This document shows, in pieces, positions 6,923-13,341 of a DNA stretch of 13,341 nt. A model generated the notes under the pieces. That model was not told the DNA's origin and searched no databases. It worked only from the letters and a program-made list of their open reading frames with translations. The translations under genes were made by a program, and so were the position numbers. Every line of letters begins with the position of its first letter. Position 1 is the first letter of the stretch. This DNA is from Firmicutes bacterium AM31-12AC (lineage in GTDB: Bacteria > Bacillota > Clostridia > Lachnospirales > Lachnospiraceae): contig QUJA01000058.1 in assembly GCA_003480425.1 (NCBI GenBank), positions 1 to 13,341 of the forward strand. The letters run 5' to 3'.

Positions 6923-7099
6923 ATGGATATATCAAAAGCAGACTGGAAACTTTATCGTGAGCGTGTCTCAGACTGGCAAGAACATTATATGGAAAAACTC
7001 ACAGCAGAATATGTAAAATTACTAACTTCTCCCGGCAACGCATCAGATCATTTTTGGGAACTGGAAAAAAGACAGCGCACAATCAACAAATTCAGCTGA
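6923..7099 (+). CDS. Small conserved Clostridia protein, probably 3'-shortened
   Basis: ATG at 6923 follows GGAGG (6911-6915) at ideal spacing. A TTG further upstream at 6890 overlaps the previous gene and is unlikely. The 58-residue product opens with DWKLYRERVSDWQEHYMEKL and continues to FWELEKR. That opening is typical of a small Clostridia family of about 100 residues that often carries an uninformative transporter-like name in annotation. The family normally continues after the ELEKR helix with a basic linker and a second helical half. Here it stops soon after with QRTINKFS. The tail is therefore probably lost, and whether the stub works is open. It contains no membrane helix. The stop is 7 bp from the end of the convergent regulator gene, and both are separated only by a terminator. 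Confidence 0.6.
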   Translation: MDISKADWKLYRERVSDWQEHYMEKLTAEYVKLLTSPGNASDHFWELEKRQRTINKFS

Positions 7100-7106
7100 T
7101 AACCAG

Positions 7107-7769
7107 CTAATACTTCAAAGAGAAGGTGTTTTTCTTGTAAGAGAGGACACCTTCTTTTTGTAATTTGCTTAATTCATTAGATAGAGCACTTCGATCTGCA
7201 TTCAGATAATCTGCCAGCCCTTGCCTATCGTAAGGGATTGTAAATGTGTTAGAGCCGGCATGCATAGATTCGCCAGACAAGTAATTAAGTATCTTGTCAC
7301 GTAAATTTTTCTTAGAAATATGATCTATTTTGTTCATCAATCTTACATTTTTTCTTGCTATTATCTCTAACAGGTTATGAATCAATCTTGTATGGAAACT
7401 GCAAGATGAAGAACAGGTTGTAATAATATGATTTATATTGAAAAGCATGACGGTGAGATTTTCATTGGCAATGACACTGATTTGAGCAGGAACACTGCTG
7501 ATGCAGGCATAGCTTTCGCCATAGAGCATTCCTGATGACAGCTCTGTAATAATATTGCGATTCCCCCAGACATCATCATTTATTATGAGAGCCTGACCAG
7601 ATAGAATCATGCCGATAGTTTGTACCTTATCGCCACTTCTTAGCAGGTATTCACCTTTTGAATAATTTTTAATGCTGACAGATAGACATTTAAGCATTGG
7701 AAGAATTTCTGCTTCTGAAATTCCTTGAAACAAAGGTGTATTCGTTAAGATGTTCATATATTTTTCCAT
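7107..7769 (-). CDS. Crp/Fnr-family transcription regulator (HcpR-like by context)
   Basis: The protein has an N-terminal cyclic-nucleotide-type effector barrel (about residues 10-125, including the loop GEYLLRSGDKVQTIGMILSG) and a long dimer helix. A C-terminal winged helix-turn-helix follows, with DRQGLADYLNADRSALSNEL as recognition region. I start at 7769 (220 residues). The ATG at 7802 touches the -10 box, while 7769 has AAGAAGGA upstream inside the predicted transcript. The cysteine arrangement of oxygen-sensing FNR near the N-terminus is absent. Several cysteines (a CSSSC run mid-protein) are present but not a recognised cluster motif. It diverges from hcp across a 14-bp palindrome. Known HcpR proteins of this family sense nitric oxide stress and activate hcp, so that role is likely. 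The name rests on context. Confidence 0.87.
   Translation of the reverse strand: MEKYMNILTNTPLFQGISEAEILPMLKCLSVSIKNYSKGEYLLRSGDKVQTIGMILSGQALIINDDVWGNRNIITELSSGMLYGESYACISSVPAQISVIANENLTVMLFNINHIITTCSSSCSFHTRLIHNLLEIIARKNVRLMNKIDHISKKNLRDKILNYLSGESMHAGSNTFTIPYDRQGLADYLNADRSALSNELSKLQKEGVLSYKKNTFSLKY
7121..7159 (+). terminator. Plus-strand terminator nested in the 3' coding end of the regulator gene
   Basis: AGAAGGTGT (7121-7129) pairs perfectly with ACACCTTCT (7147-7155), followed by TTTTG. It ends the plus-strand transcript of the preceding genes, yet the hairpin lies in codons of the minus-strand regulator (the KEGVLSYKKN region). On the minus strand no T tract follows, so it serves one direction only. 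Confidence 0.7.
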
Positions 7770-7802
7770 GAGTTCTATAATCCTTCTTTTCATCTTTTCC
7801 AT

Positions 7803-7808
7803 AGTATA
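7803..7808 (-). promoter_or_regulatory. -10 box of the regulator gene promoter
   Basis: Minus-strand TATACT directly before an ATG at 7802. About 17-18 bp further up is TTGTTT, a weak -35 box. The palindrome at 7837-7850 lies around -47 from the expected start, just upstream of the -35 box, which would allow autoregulation. Confidence 0.5.
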
Positions 7809-7836
7809 TCACAAAAATCGAAAACAAAACAAAAAT

Positions 7837-7850
7837 GTTGTCTGGACAAC
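7837..7850. promoter_or_regulatory. Crp/Fnr-type operator between regulator and hcp
   Basis: Perfect inverted repeat GTTGTC-TG-GACAAC in the divergent gap. Its centre (7843.5) is 41.5 bp before the start predicted from the hcp -10 box, the exact class II activator position. It is the only long palindrome in this gap. Confidence 0.75.
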
Positions 7851-7869
7851 GGAATAATTGTTGTGAGTT

Positions 7870-7878
7870 TGATATAGT
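7870..7878 (+). promoter_or_regulatory. Extended -10 promoter of hcp
   Basis: TGATATAGT (TGn plus -10). The -35 position (about 7850-7855, CGGAAT) bears no resemblance to TTGACA, as expected for an activator-dependent promoter. The predicted start is near 7885. Confidence 0.68.
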
Positions 7879-7929
7879 ACCATTAAACAACAAGAAATAA
7901 TGAATAAAGCAATAGAAAAGGAGAAAAAC

Positions 7930-9534
7930 ATGGAAAATAAAATGTTTTGTTATCAATGTGAACAGACCGCAGGATGTACAGGATGTACCGGAAATGCAGG
8001 AGTATGCGGAAAGTCCGCCAATACTGCAAGATTACAGGATGAGCTTACAGGAGCATTAATCGGACTTGCTCGTGCAGTCGAGGGCAATGAGCACCTTGTA
8101 AACGAAGAGATGAATCAATTAGTTCTTGAGGGATTGTTTACAACCGTTACAAACGTAAACTTTAATGATGAGACATTAAAAATTTTAATTTATAAGATAG
8201 AAAATGAAAAAAAGAAATTAGTACCAAATTGCTTTACATGTTCCGGCTCATGTGGAAGAAACGATAATTTTGATATGAATACTCTCTGGACTACTGATGA
8301 AGATGTTCGTTCCTTAAAATCCTTAATACTTTTTGGGATTCGTGGAATGGCTGCATATGCATATCATGCAAGTGTACTTGGATATACCGATGAAACAATC
8401 AGCAAATTCTTCTATAAGGCACTTTTTGCAGTCGGAATGAAGGATTGGGGAATGAATGAACTACTTCCTATTGTATTAGAGGTTGGAGAAGTGAATTTAA
8501 GATGTATGGAGCTTTTAGATCAGGCAAATACTACAACTTATGGAACTCCTGTACCAACAACAGTACCTCTTACAATTGAAAAAGGACCATTTATTATTAT
8601 TACCGGTCATGATTTAAAAGATTTACAACTTTTATTAGAGCAGACAAAAGATAAAGGAATCAATATTTATACACATGGTGAAATGCTCCCGGCGCATGCA
8701 TATCCAGAATTTAAGAAGTACTCTCATTTAAAGGGAAACTTTGGTACAGCATGGCAGAATCAGCAGAAAGAGTTTGATAATATTCCTGGGGCAATTCTTT
8801 ACACGACGAACTGTCTTATGCCTGTAAAACCAAGCTACGCAGACAGAGTATTTACAACAGAAGTTGTATCTTATCCGGAAATGGTACACATAGGAGAAGA
8901 AAAGGATTTTACACCGGTGATTGAAAAGGCACTCGCCTTAGGTGGATATACCAAAGACCAGCATATGACGGGAATTAATGGTGGAATACAGGTGACAACT
9001 GGTTTCTCACATGGAACTGTATTATCTGTAGCAGATCAGGTGATTGAAGCAGTAAAGAATGAAGATATTAAACATTTCTTCCTGGTTGGTGGATGTGATG
9101 GAGCCAGAGTAGGAAGAAACTACTACACAGAGTTTGTAAAACAGTCTCCTGCAGACAGCATTATTTTGACGCTTGCATGTGGAAAATATAGGTTCAACGA
9201 TTTAGATTTAGGAACAATCGGAGGACTTCCGAGAATCATGGACATGGGACAGTGTAATGATGCTTATAGTGCAATCAAGGTCGCAATCGCTTTAGCAGAA
9301 GCATTTGAATGTGATGTAAATGAACTTCCGCTATCGATGGTACTTTCATGGTACGAGCAGAAGGCCGTATGTATTTTACTTACACTTCTCTATCTCGGAA
9401 TCAAGAACATTCACCTCGGACCAACATTACCAGCATTTATTTCGCCAAATGTGCTGAATTTCCTAGTAGAGAATTATGGGATTTCTCCAATTAGTACACC
9501 GGAAGAGGATCTAAAAAAGTTATTAAATAAATAA
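7930..9534 (+). CDS. hcp: Hybrid cluster protein (hydroxylamine/NO reductase)
   Basis: Hcp carries a [4Fe-4S] and a hybrid [4Fe-2S-2O] cluster. It reduces hydroxylamine in vitro and acts as a nitric oxide reductase in cells. The start at 7930 (534 residues) has AAAAGGAG before it; an ATG at 7900 lacks one. The N-terminal cluster ligands are Cys7, Cys10, Cys19 and Cys25, in the CxxC-x8-C-x5-C spacing of the anaerobe type, with an extra Cys16. Hybrid cluster ligands are all in place: His227, Glu251, Cys295, Cys389 (the persulfide one, in VGGCDGAR), Cys417, Cys442, Glu476 and Lys478. Their spacing matches the Desulfovibrio enzyme almost to the residue. No NADH-dependent reductase (hcr) follows; the next gene is a DUF438 protein. 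Control by the divergent Crp/Fnr regulator is likely. Confidence 0.97.
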   Translation: MENKMFCYQCEQTAGCTGCTGNAGVCGKSANTARLQDELTGALIGLARAVEGNEHLVNEEMNQLVLEGLFTTVTNVNFNDETLKILIYKIENEKKKLVPNCFTCSGSCGRNDNFDMNTLWTTDEDVRSLKSLILFGIRGMAAYAYHASVLGYTDETISKFFYKALFAVGMKDWGMNELLPIVLEVGEVNLRCMELLDQANTTTYGTPVPTTVPLTIEKGPFIIITGHDLKDLQLLLEQTKDKGINIYTHGEMLPAHAYPEFKKYSHLKGNFGTAWQNQQKEFDNIPGAILYTTNCLMPVKPSYADRVFTTEVVSYPEMVHIGEEKDFTPVIEKALALGGYTKDQHMTGINGGIQVTTGFSHGTVLSVADQVIEAVKNEDIKHFFLVGGCDGARVGRNYYTEFVKQSPADSIILTLACGKYRFNDLDLGTIGGLPRIMDMGQCNDAYSAIKVAIALAEAFECDVNELPLSMVLSWYEQKAVCILLTLLYLGIKNIHLGPTLPAFISPNVLNFLVENYGISPISTPEEDLKKLLNK

Positions 9535-9618
9535 TCAGACGGGAACGGAAAGAGACAGATTTACAATTGTGAGATAGATTTTTCTTAAAACAAAATAGGG
9601 GAAAGGCGGTAAAATATT

Positions 9619-11130
9619 ATGAGTAAAAAAATTGATTTAAACTGGTCGGTGTATGATATTACGAAAACTTATCCAGAAGTGATTGATATTATGGCAAATC
9701 TTGGGTTTGATGAAATTAAGAAGCCGGCTATGCTAAACTCCGTTGGACGAATTATGACAATTCCTAAGGGTGCAAAGGCAAAAGGAATTTCGATTCCGGT
9801 TGTTATAGCAGAACTGATAAAAAATGGTTTTGAAATTACTGGTAATATGCCAGATATTTCTTCTATGGGGAGCAAACAATTTCAAGCCAAAGAGACTGGC
9901 AATACAGTATTACTGAAGGATTATTTAAAGAGACTTGGAAATGGAGAAGATTTAGAAAGTGTAAAAAAAGATTTTGTCCAGAATTTTTCTGATGTAGATG
10001 CTTCTGAAATTATGAAGGCAGAGCAGGAACTTATAAAAGAGGGAACACCTATTACAGAGGTGCAGAAACTGTGTGATGTGCATAGTGCATTGTTTCATGG
10101 CTTAACCAAAGAAGAAAAAATAGCAAATGCTGAAAAGGCAGTCGAAGAATCTTTAAAAAAGGAAGAAACATCCGGAATGACAACTATGACGGATGCATAT
10201 GTCAGAAAACATGAGCTTGCAAAAGCACTCAGAGAAACAAAGGGTCATCCTCTTTATTCTTTTACAGAAGCAAATGAGAAGTTTAGCAAAGAAATAGCAG
10301 ATATTAGAGGTGCACTGGAAAAGGGCGAAGATGTAAGCAAAAAAATATCAGATTTTAGACAAATAGCAATACACTATGCAAAAAAGGGTGATTTGATTTA
10401 TCCACTCCTTAAAGTTCGCTATGAAATATCAGGACCATCGTATGTTATGTGGTCTGTTGATGATGAAATCAGAGATGAATTAGCAGCAATAGATAAGGAA
10501 TGCAATCATGACGAAGAATGGATTAAAAGAGTACAGGCTGTTTTAACAAGAGCAGATGAAATGATTTATAAAGAGACTAATATACTGTTCCCTATCTGCG
10601 CAATGAATTTTACAGCCGAAGAATGGTATGAAATCTATGAAGATGCCAAAGACTATGCATTAGTGTATGGCATTGATAATAGATGGGAAGAAGCAGAAAA
10701 ATATGTGCAGGATAAAAAGAATCGTCATGAGGCGGCTATTTATGAAGGTGAAATAGTAATGGGCGGTGGACATATGAGTGCAGCACAGTTGGAAGCTATG
10801 CTTAATACGTTGCCAATAGAGATTACATTTATCGATGATAATAATATAAATCGTTTCTTTAATGAAGGAGCGAAAGTGTTCAAACGCCCTGGCATGGCAA
10901 TTGACAGAGAAGTATTCTCTTGTCATCCGCCTAAGATAGAACCAATGGTTCGCTCCATTATAGAAAGTTTTAAAAATCATACTCGTGATAGCGTTCCGGT
11001 TTGGATGGAAAAGCAGGGAAAACCATTTTTAGTTACTTATTATGCAGTGAGAGACAAAAAAGATAATTATCTTGGAACTGTAGAAGTGGTACAGGATATG
11101 CAGTTTGCAAAAGAGCACTTTACAAGTTAA
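9619..11130 (+). CDS. DUF1858-DUF438-hemerythrin-like-PAS protein
   Basis: Cytosolic protein of 503 residues, 84 bp after hcp, with GGGGAAAGGCGG before the start. Residues about 5-75 are DUF1858, about 95-165 DUF438 (with CDVHSALFHG), about 205-350 a hemerythrin-like four-helix region, and about 380-500 a PAS domain ending VRDKKDNYLGTVEVVQDM, with CHPPK inside. In family members the helix bundle has His, His-x4-Glu, a VMWGVHDEIR motif and KEENILFP. Here His210 and His252 remain, but the Glu is Gly257 and the His of the third motif is Asp281 (VMWSVDDEIR). Iron binding may therefore be altered or lost. Position after hcp suggests a role in sensing or handling nitrosative or redox stress. No enzyme activity can be named. 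I see no clear terminator between it and hcp, so they likely form one operon. Confidence 0.88.
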   Translation: MSKKIDLNWSVYDITKTYPEVIDIMANLGFDEIKKPAMLNSVGRIMTIPKGAKAKGISIPVVIAELIKNGFEITGNMPDISSMGSKQFQAKETGNTVLLKDYLKRLGNGEDLESVKKDFVQNFSDVDASEIMKAEQELIKEGTPITEVQKLCDVHSALFHGLTKEEKIANAEKAVEESLKKEETSGMTTMTDAYVRKHELAKALRETKGHPLYSFTEANEKFSKEIADIRGALEKGEDVSKKISDFRQIAIHYAKKGDLIYPLLKVRYEISGPSYVMWSVDDEIRDELAAIDKECNHDEEWIKRVQAVLTRADEMIYKETNILFPICAMNFTAEEWYEIYEDAKDYALVYGIDNRWEEAEKYVQDKKNRHEAAIYEGEIVMGGGHMSAAQLEAMLNTLPIEITFIDDNNINRFFNEGAKVFKRPGMAIDREVFSCHPPKIEPMVRSIIESFKNHTRDSVPVWMEKQGKPFLVTYYAVRDKKDNYLGTVEVVQDMQFAKEHFTS

Positions 11131-11395
11131 AACGCATAAAACCATAGATTGTAATCGAATAAAAAGGGAAATATTCTATGAGGTGTCGGATAAAACTGAC
11201 ACCTCAATGAGATGAATAAAAAGAATAAAGTAGAAAAAAGCGGTAGAAAGAACAGTATGTTCTGGAAGAGGTGAAAGATTTTCACCAGTATACAGATCAC
11301 ATTGTATTTATAGATCGTCACCGGATGAGATGAAGTATTACAGTATTTTACCGAATTATCATATGTCGGTAAGAAATCAAAACCTTCCGGATTAG
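11131..11395. other. Gap between DUF438 gene and symporter remnant
   Basis: Holds one perfect hairpin (11179-11206) and only short open frames. A 28-codon plus-strand stretch (KEQYVLEEVKDFHQYTDH and on) looks mildly protein-like but is unassigned. No promoter is convincing. The missing 5' half of the adjacent symporter was presumably lost here. Confidence 0.5.
11179..11206 (+). terminator. Strong hairpin after the DUF438 gene, without a clear T tract
   Basis: GAGGTGTC (11180-11187), loop of 10, GACACCTC (11198-11205), plus an outer T-A pair. It is followed by AATGAGATG and not T residues, so it may be a weak terminator, an mRNA 3'-end stabiliser, or a repeat. It lies about 50 nt beyond the stop. 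Confidence 0.45.
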
Positions 11396-12280
11396 AAGGA
11401 ACTGGTATCTATTCTTGGTAAAGGAGACAGCGCTGTTGGATATTCTGCACTTGCGAAAATTATTGCAGTGATTTTTGTAATTACTTCTATTATTACTGTT
11501 GTATTTGTAAAAGACCGCAGCTGTCAGGAAGCGAAGTCTGGTAAAGAAGCAGAAAGACTTACAATCAAAGACGCGCTTCATGTTATTGGCGGAAATGATC
11601 AGCTGAAAGTATTTATCGGAATCGTGCTTTGCTACAACCTTGTTGTACAGCTTGCCGGTGGTATTGCAATTTATTACTTCAAATATGTAACCGGAAATGA
11701 AGGCTTATATCCGATCTTCACAACTGCAGCACAGTTTGCAGAGATTGCAGCTTTGTTCCTTTTCCCAATCCTTTCTAACTATTTTACAAAGAAACAGGTA
11801 TTTGCAATTGCCAGCTTCAGCCCTGCAATTGGTCTTGCAGGAGTTGTACTTTGCGGATTTTTTGCATCACAGAACATGGTAATTGTAGCAATCAGTGGTA
11901 TCTTCTATAAATTGGGTTCTGGTCTTACATTAGGAGCAACAACCGTTATGCTTGCTGACGTCATCGACTATGGACAGGTAAAATTAGGAAGTAGAAATGA
12001 AAGTATTATCGCTTCATTCCAGACACTGCTTGTTAAGACCGCCTCTGCAATATCTGCCTGGCTGATCGGTGTAGGACTTACAATTGTCGGCTATGTAGCA
12101 AACGCAGAACAGAGCGCGTCTACAATCCTGGGAATGCGAGTATTAATGGGTGTTGTACCTTCTGTAATTACAATCCTTGCATTTGTGATCTACGCAAAAG
12201 GCTACAAACTGGAAGGCGCATATCTGGAAGAGATCATGGAAAAAGTAAAAGGTAACAAAACGGAAGAAACAGAAGAATAG
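11396..12280 (+). pseudogene. GPH-family sugar:cation symporter, 5'-truncated
   Basis: Glycoside-pentoside-hexuronide symporters (about 450-500 residues, 12 helices) import sugars with Na+ or H+. The open frame begins after a stop at 11393 with KELVSILGKGDSAVGY, which matches the middle of such proteins. It runs through about six helices to an acidic tail (KGNKTEETEE). Recognisable segments include ITSIITVVFVKDRS, NDQLKVFIGIVLCYNL, GGIAIYYFKYVTGNE, LGATTVMLADVIDYGQ and SRNESIIASFQTLLVKTASA. About the first 190 residues are missing and no start or ribosome site suits the remaining part; a GTG at 11468 is inside a helix. The rest of the frame is intact, so loss was probably recent. The substrate cannot be told. 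Confidence 0.82.
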
Positions 12281-12289
12281 AAAATAGGA

Positions 12290-12411
12290 AAATGGAATCG
12301 CAAGTGCCTGTCGGTCATGAAAAATATAATAGAAATATCCGATCAGCACCGCATGGTGTTCATAATCTAATCCCAGATTCATTGCAGCAAAGCACAATAC
12401 AAAACTATACA
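12290..12411 (-). pseudogene. Possible scrap of a TraX-like membrane protein
   Basis: The minus strand reads about 40 residues with a membrane-protein look: LYSFVLCFAAMNLGLDYEHH, then AVLIGYFYYIFHDRQALAIPF. The pattern of LDYE, then GVL-type helix, then YIFRDR-like basic turn resembles the later part of TraX family proteins. No start and no flanking family sequence remain. It lies right after the symporter remnant on the opposite strand. It could be chance; I am unsure. Confidence 0.3.
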
Positions 12412-12436
12412 AGGTGTCAGGCACCAATGTGGGCAT

Positions 12437-12466
12437 AAAGGTGGAAGCAATAGTTTCCACCTTTTT
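12437..12466 (+). terminator. Intrinsic terminator downstream of the symporter remnant
   Basis: AAAGGTGGAA (12437-12446), loop GCAATAGT, TTCCACCTTT (12455-12464), then TT. A small hairpin GGTG-TCAGG-CACC lies just before it (12412-12424). Confidence 0.7.
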
Positions 12467-12538
12467 CCATTGAAAAAGTGTGGGAAATGTCTAGGAAATC
12501 AAAATTAAAAACTAATACCAAAAAATGAATAATTTTAA

Positions 12539-13009
12539 AAAAGTGGGAATAGAATTAAGGTCGAGGACAGACAGTATGATTACGTTAGGGATGTGTATTC
12601 AACCATTCTTATCAGAGATTTGGTTGAAAAGTATAAGATAAGAAATAAATCAGAGTTCACCAACATATCTGAATTCATGATGGATAACATCGGTAATTTA
12701 CTTTCGCCTAATAATATCAGCAAAACTTTAAAAAATGACCAGAGCGAGATAATCAGAAAGACGGTGTCAAAATACATTGGGTATTTGGAAAATGCATTTC
12801 TGTTCTATGAGGCAAAACGCTATGATTTAAAAGGGAAAAAATATCTGGCAAATAATAGTAAATATTATCTTTGTGATACATCATTTCGTTATGCAGTCAA
12901 TGGTACACGAAACATGGACTTTGGAAGAGTTTACGAAAATATTGTTTATCTGGAGTTGCGTAGCAGAGGATATGAGGTATATGTGGGACAACTTTATAAA
13001 AAGGGGTGA
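12539..13009 (+). pseudogene. AAA ATPase with DUF4143, C-terminal fragment truncated at both ends
   Basis: The frame is open from 12539, with no good ribosome site for the GTG at 12593. It reads YDYVRDVYSTILIRDLVEKY, which is the entry to the DUF4143 region of the AAA_14 ATPase family. It goes on through NIGNLLSPNNISKTLKN, YIGYLENAFLFYEAKRYDLKGK and VYENIVYLELRSRGYEVYVG, then stops after LYKKG. Full proteins are about 400 residues, with Walker A and B motifs in the first 200; these are absent. The nuclease-like end after YEVYVG is also gone. No ATP binding is possible, so this is a remnant. It directly precedes the ribosome site of the next gene, so the deletion joined the two. Confidence 0.8.
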
Positions 13010-13014
13010 AGTGT

Positions 13015-13341
13015 TTGGGAATATTTGAATACTACCTTATTGGGGTTAATATAATTGGATTTTTTCTATATCTGCTTAATATGTTTTTATATTCGCATAC
13101 CGAAAATGCACAAATTGATGCTATTTTAACTATCGGGGCATTAATTGGTGGTTCTGCAGGAATATTGTTGGCAATACTGCTATTTGATCGTAAAACTGTC
13201 AAAGACAATATGATGTCAAGAGTGTTTATCGTATGTGTATTTGTGATACAAGTTATAATATTATTGATGGTAAAAGGACATCATGCAGATCACATAACAC
13301 TGGCATTTTGGGAGTTTTTTGCAAAATATAAAATATTACTG
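13015..13341 (+). CDS. DUF1294-like membrane protein, N-terminal part (runs off the window)
   Basis: A TTG start follows AAGGGGTG by about 7 nt and opens 109 codons to the window edge. The product has three hydrophobic helices: EYYLIGVNIIGFFLYLLNMF, ILTIGALIGGSAGILLAILL, and VFIVCVFVIQVIILLMV. The GALIGGSAGILLAILLFDRKT core corresponds to the GG-G-LGML-RHKT core of DUF1294, though the HKT is DRKT here. After the third helix comes HHADHITLAFWEFF, a tail typical of the longer Lachnospiraceae members. The gene continues past the edge. Function is unknown. The start codon is the least sure part, since no ATG is in reach until residue 23. Confidence 0.7.
   Translation, partial: MGIFEYYLIGVNIIGFFLYLLNMFLYSHTENAQIDAILTIGALIGGSAGILLAILLFDRKTVKDNMMSRVFIVCVFVIQVIILLMVKGHHADHITLAFWEFFAKYKILL

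Noticed and set aside
7900..7929. ATG at 7900 as hcp start
   Set aside because: It has no ribosome site, while 7930 has AAAAGGAG and begins directly with the conserved cluster motif.
12143..12289. Minus-strand continuation of the TraX-like scrap
   Set aside because: This part is opposite the symporter's 3' coding end and loses any protein-like pattern.
1..13341. CRISPR array, tRNA or rRNA genes, intact IS element
   Set aside because: No evenly spaced repeats, no cloverleaf with CCA-side signature, no rRNA cores and no transposase frame were seen.

Overview
The window looks like a chromosomal segment of a low-GC anaerobic gut Firmicute, most likely Lachnospiraceae (Blautia/Ruminococcus/Dorea-like). 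The grounds are AT-rich codon use, AGGAGG-type ribosome sites, a DUF1294 membrane protein type common in that family, GPH-type sugar symporter remnants, an anaerobic hybrid cluster protein, and extensive cyclic-dinucleotide signalling. The genus is inference; no rRNA or other marker is present.

Left block (1-5170) is a signalling locus. After the 3' end of a DUF1294 gene comes a minus-strand membrane diguanylate cyclase (GGDEF intact, no RxxD inhibitory site). It is flanked on both sides by near-copies of the same minus-strand terminator. Divergently, a good promoter leads straight into a GEMM-I cyclic-dinucleotide riboswitch followed by an intrinsic terminator. Next come a soluble hybrid histidine kinase (GAF-PAS-HisKA-HATPase-REC) and, 30 bp later, a second sensor gene (TM-CHASE) that is cut off inside its CHASE domain. 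The layout suggests that the second messenger made by one side controls transcription of the other. The riboswitch has A, not G, at the position that contacts one base of the ligand, so its ligand could be c-di-GMP, 3',3'-cGAMP or both.

Middle block (5171-7100) is decayed accessory DNA. It holds a compact structured non-coding block of about 175 nt, a MATE efflux gene with a large internal deletion and frameshift, a sugar O-acetyltransferase lacking its catalytic half, an intact 53-residue two-helix membrane protein, a YunG-like protein with a Cys/His/Asp arrangement, and a shortened member of a small conserved Clostridia family. The block ends in a terminator whose hairpin lies inside the 3' end of the convergent crp/fnr-type gene.

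Nitrosative-stress block (7107-11130): a Crp/Fnr-family regulator (minus) diverges from hcp, the hybrid cluster protein with all cluster ligands conserved, followed by a DUF1858-DUF438-hemerythrin-like-PAS protein. The shared intergenic region carries a palindrome GTTGTC-TG-GACAAC centred at -41.5 from an extended -10 promoter that lacks a -35 box. This is the textbook geometry for class II activation of hcp by the neighbouring regulator.

Right block (11131-13341) is again remnant-rich: the 3' part of a GPH-family sugar:cation symporter, a possible TraX-like scrap on the minus strand, a terminator, a C-terminal piece of an AAA/DUF4143 ATPase, and the start of a second DUF1294-like membrane protein running off the end. 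I see no CRISPR array, tRNA, rRNA or intact transposase.
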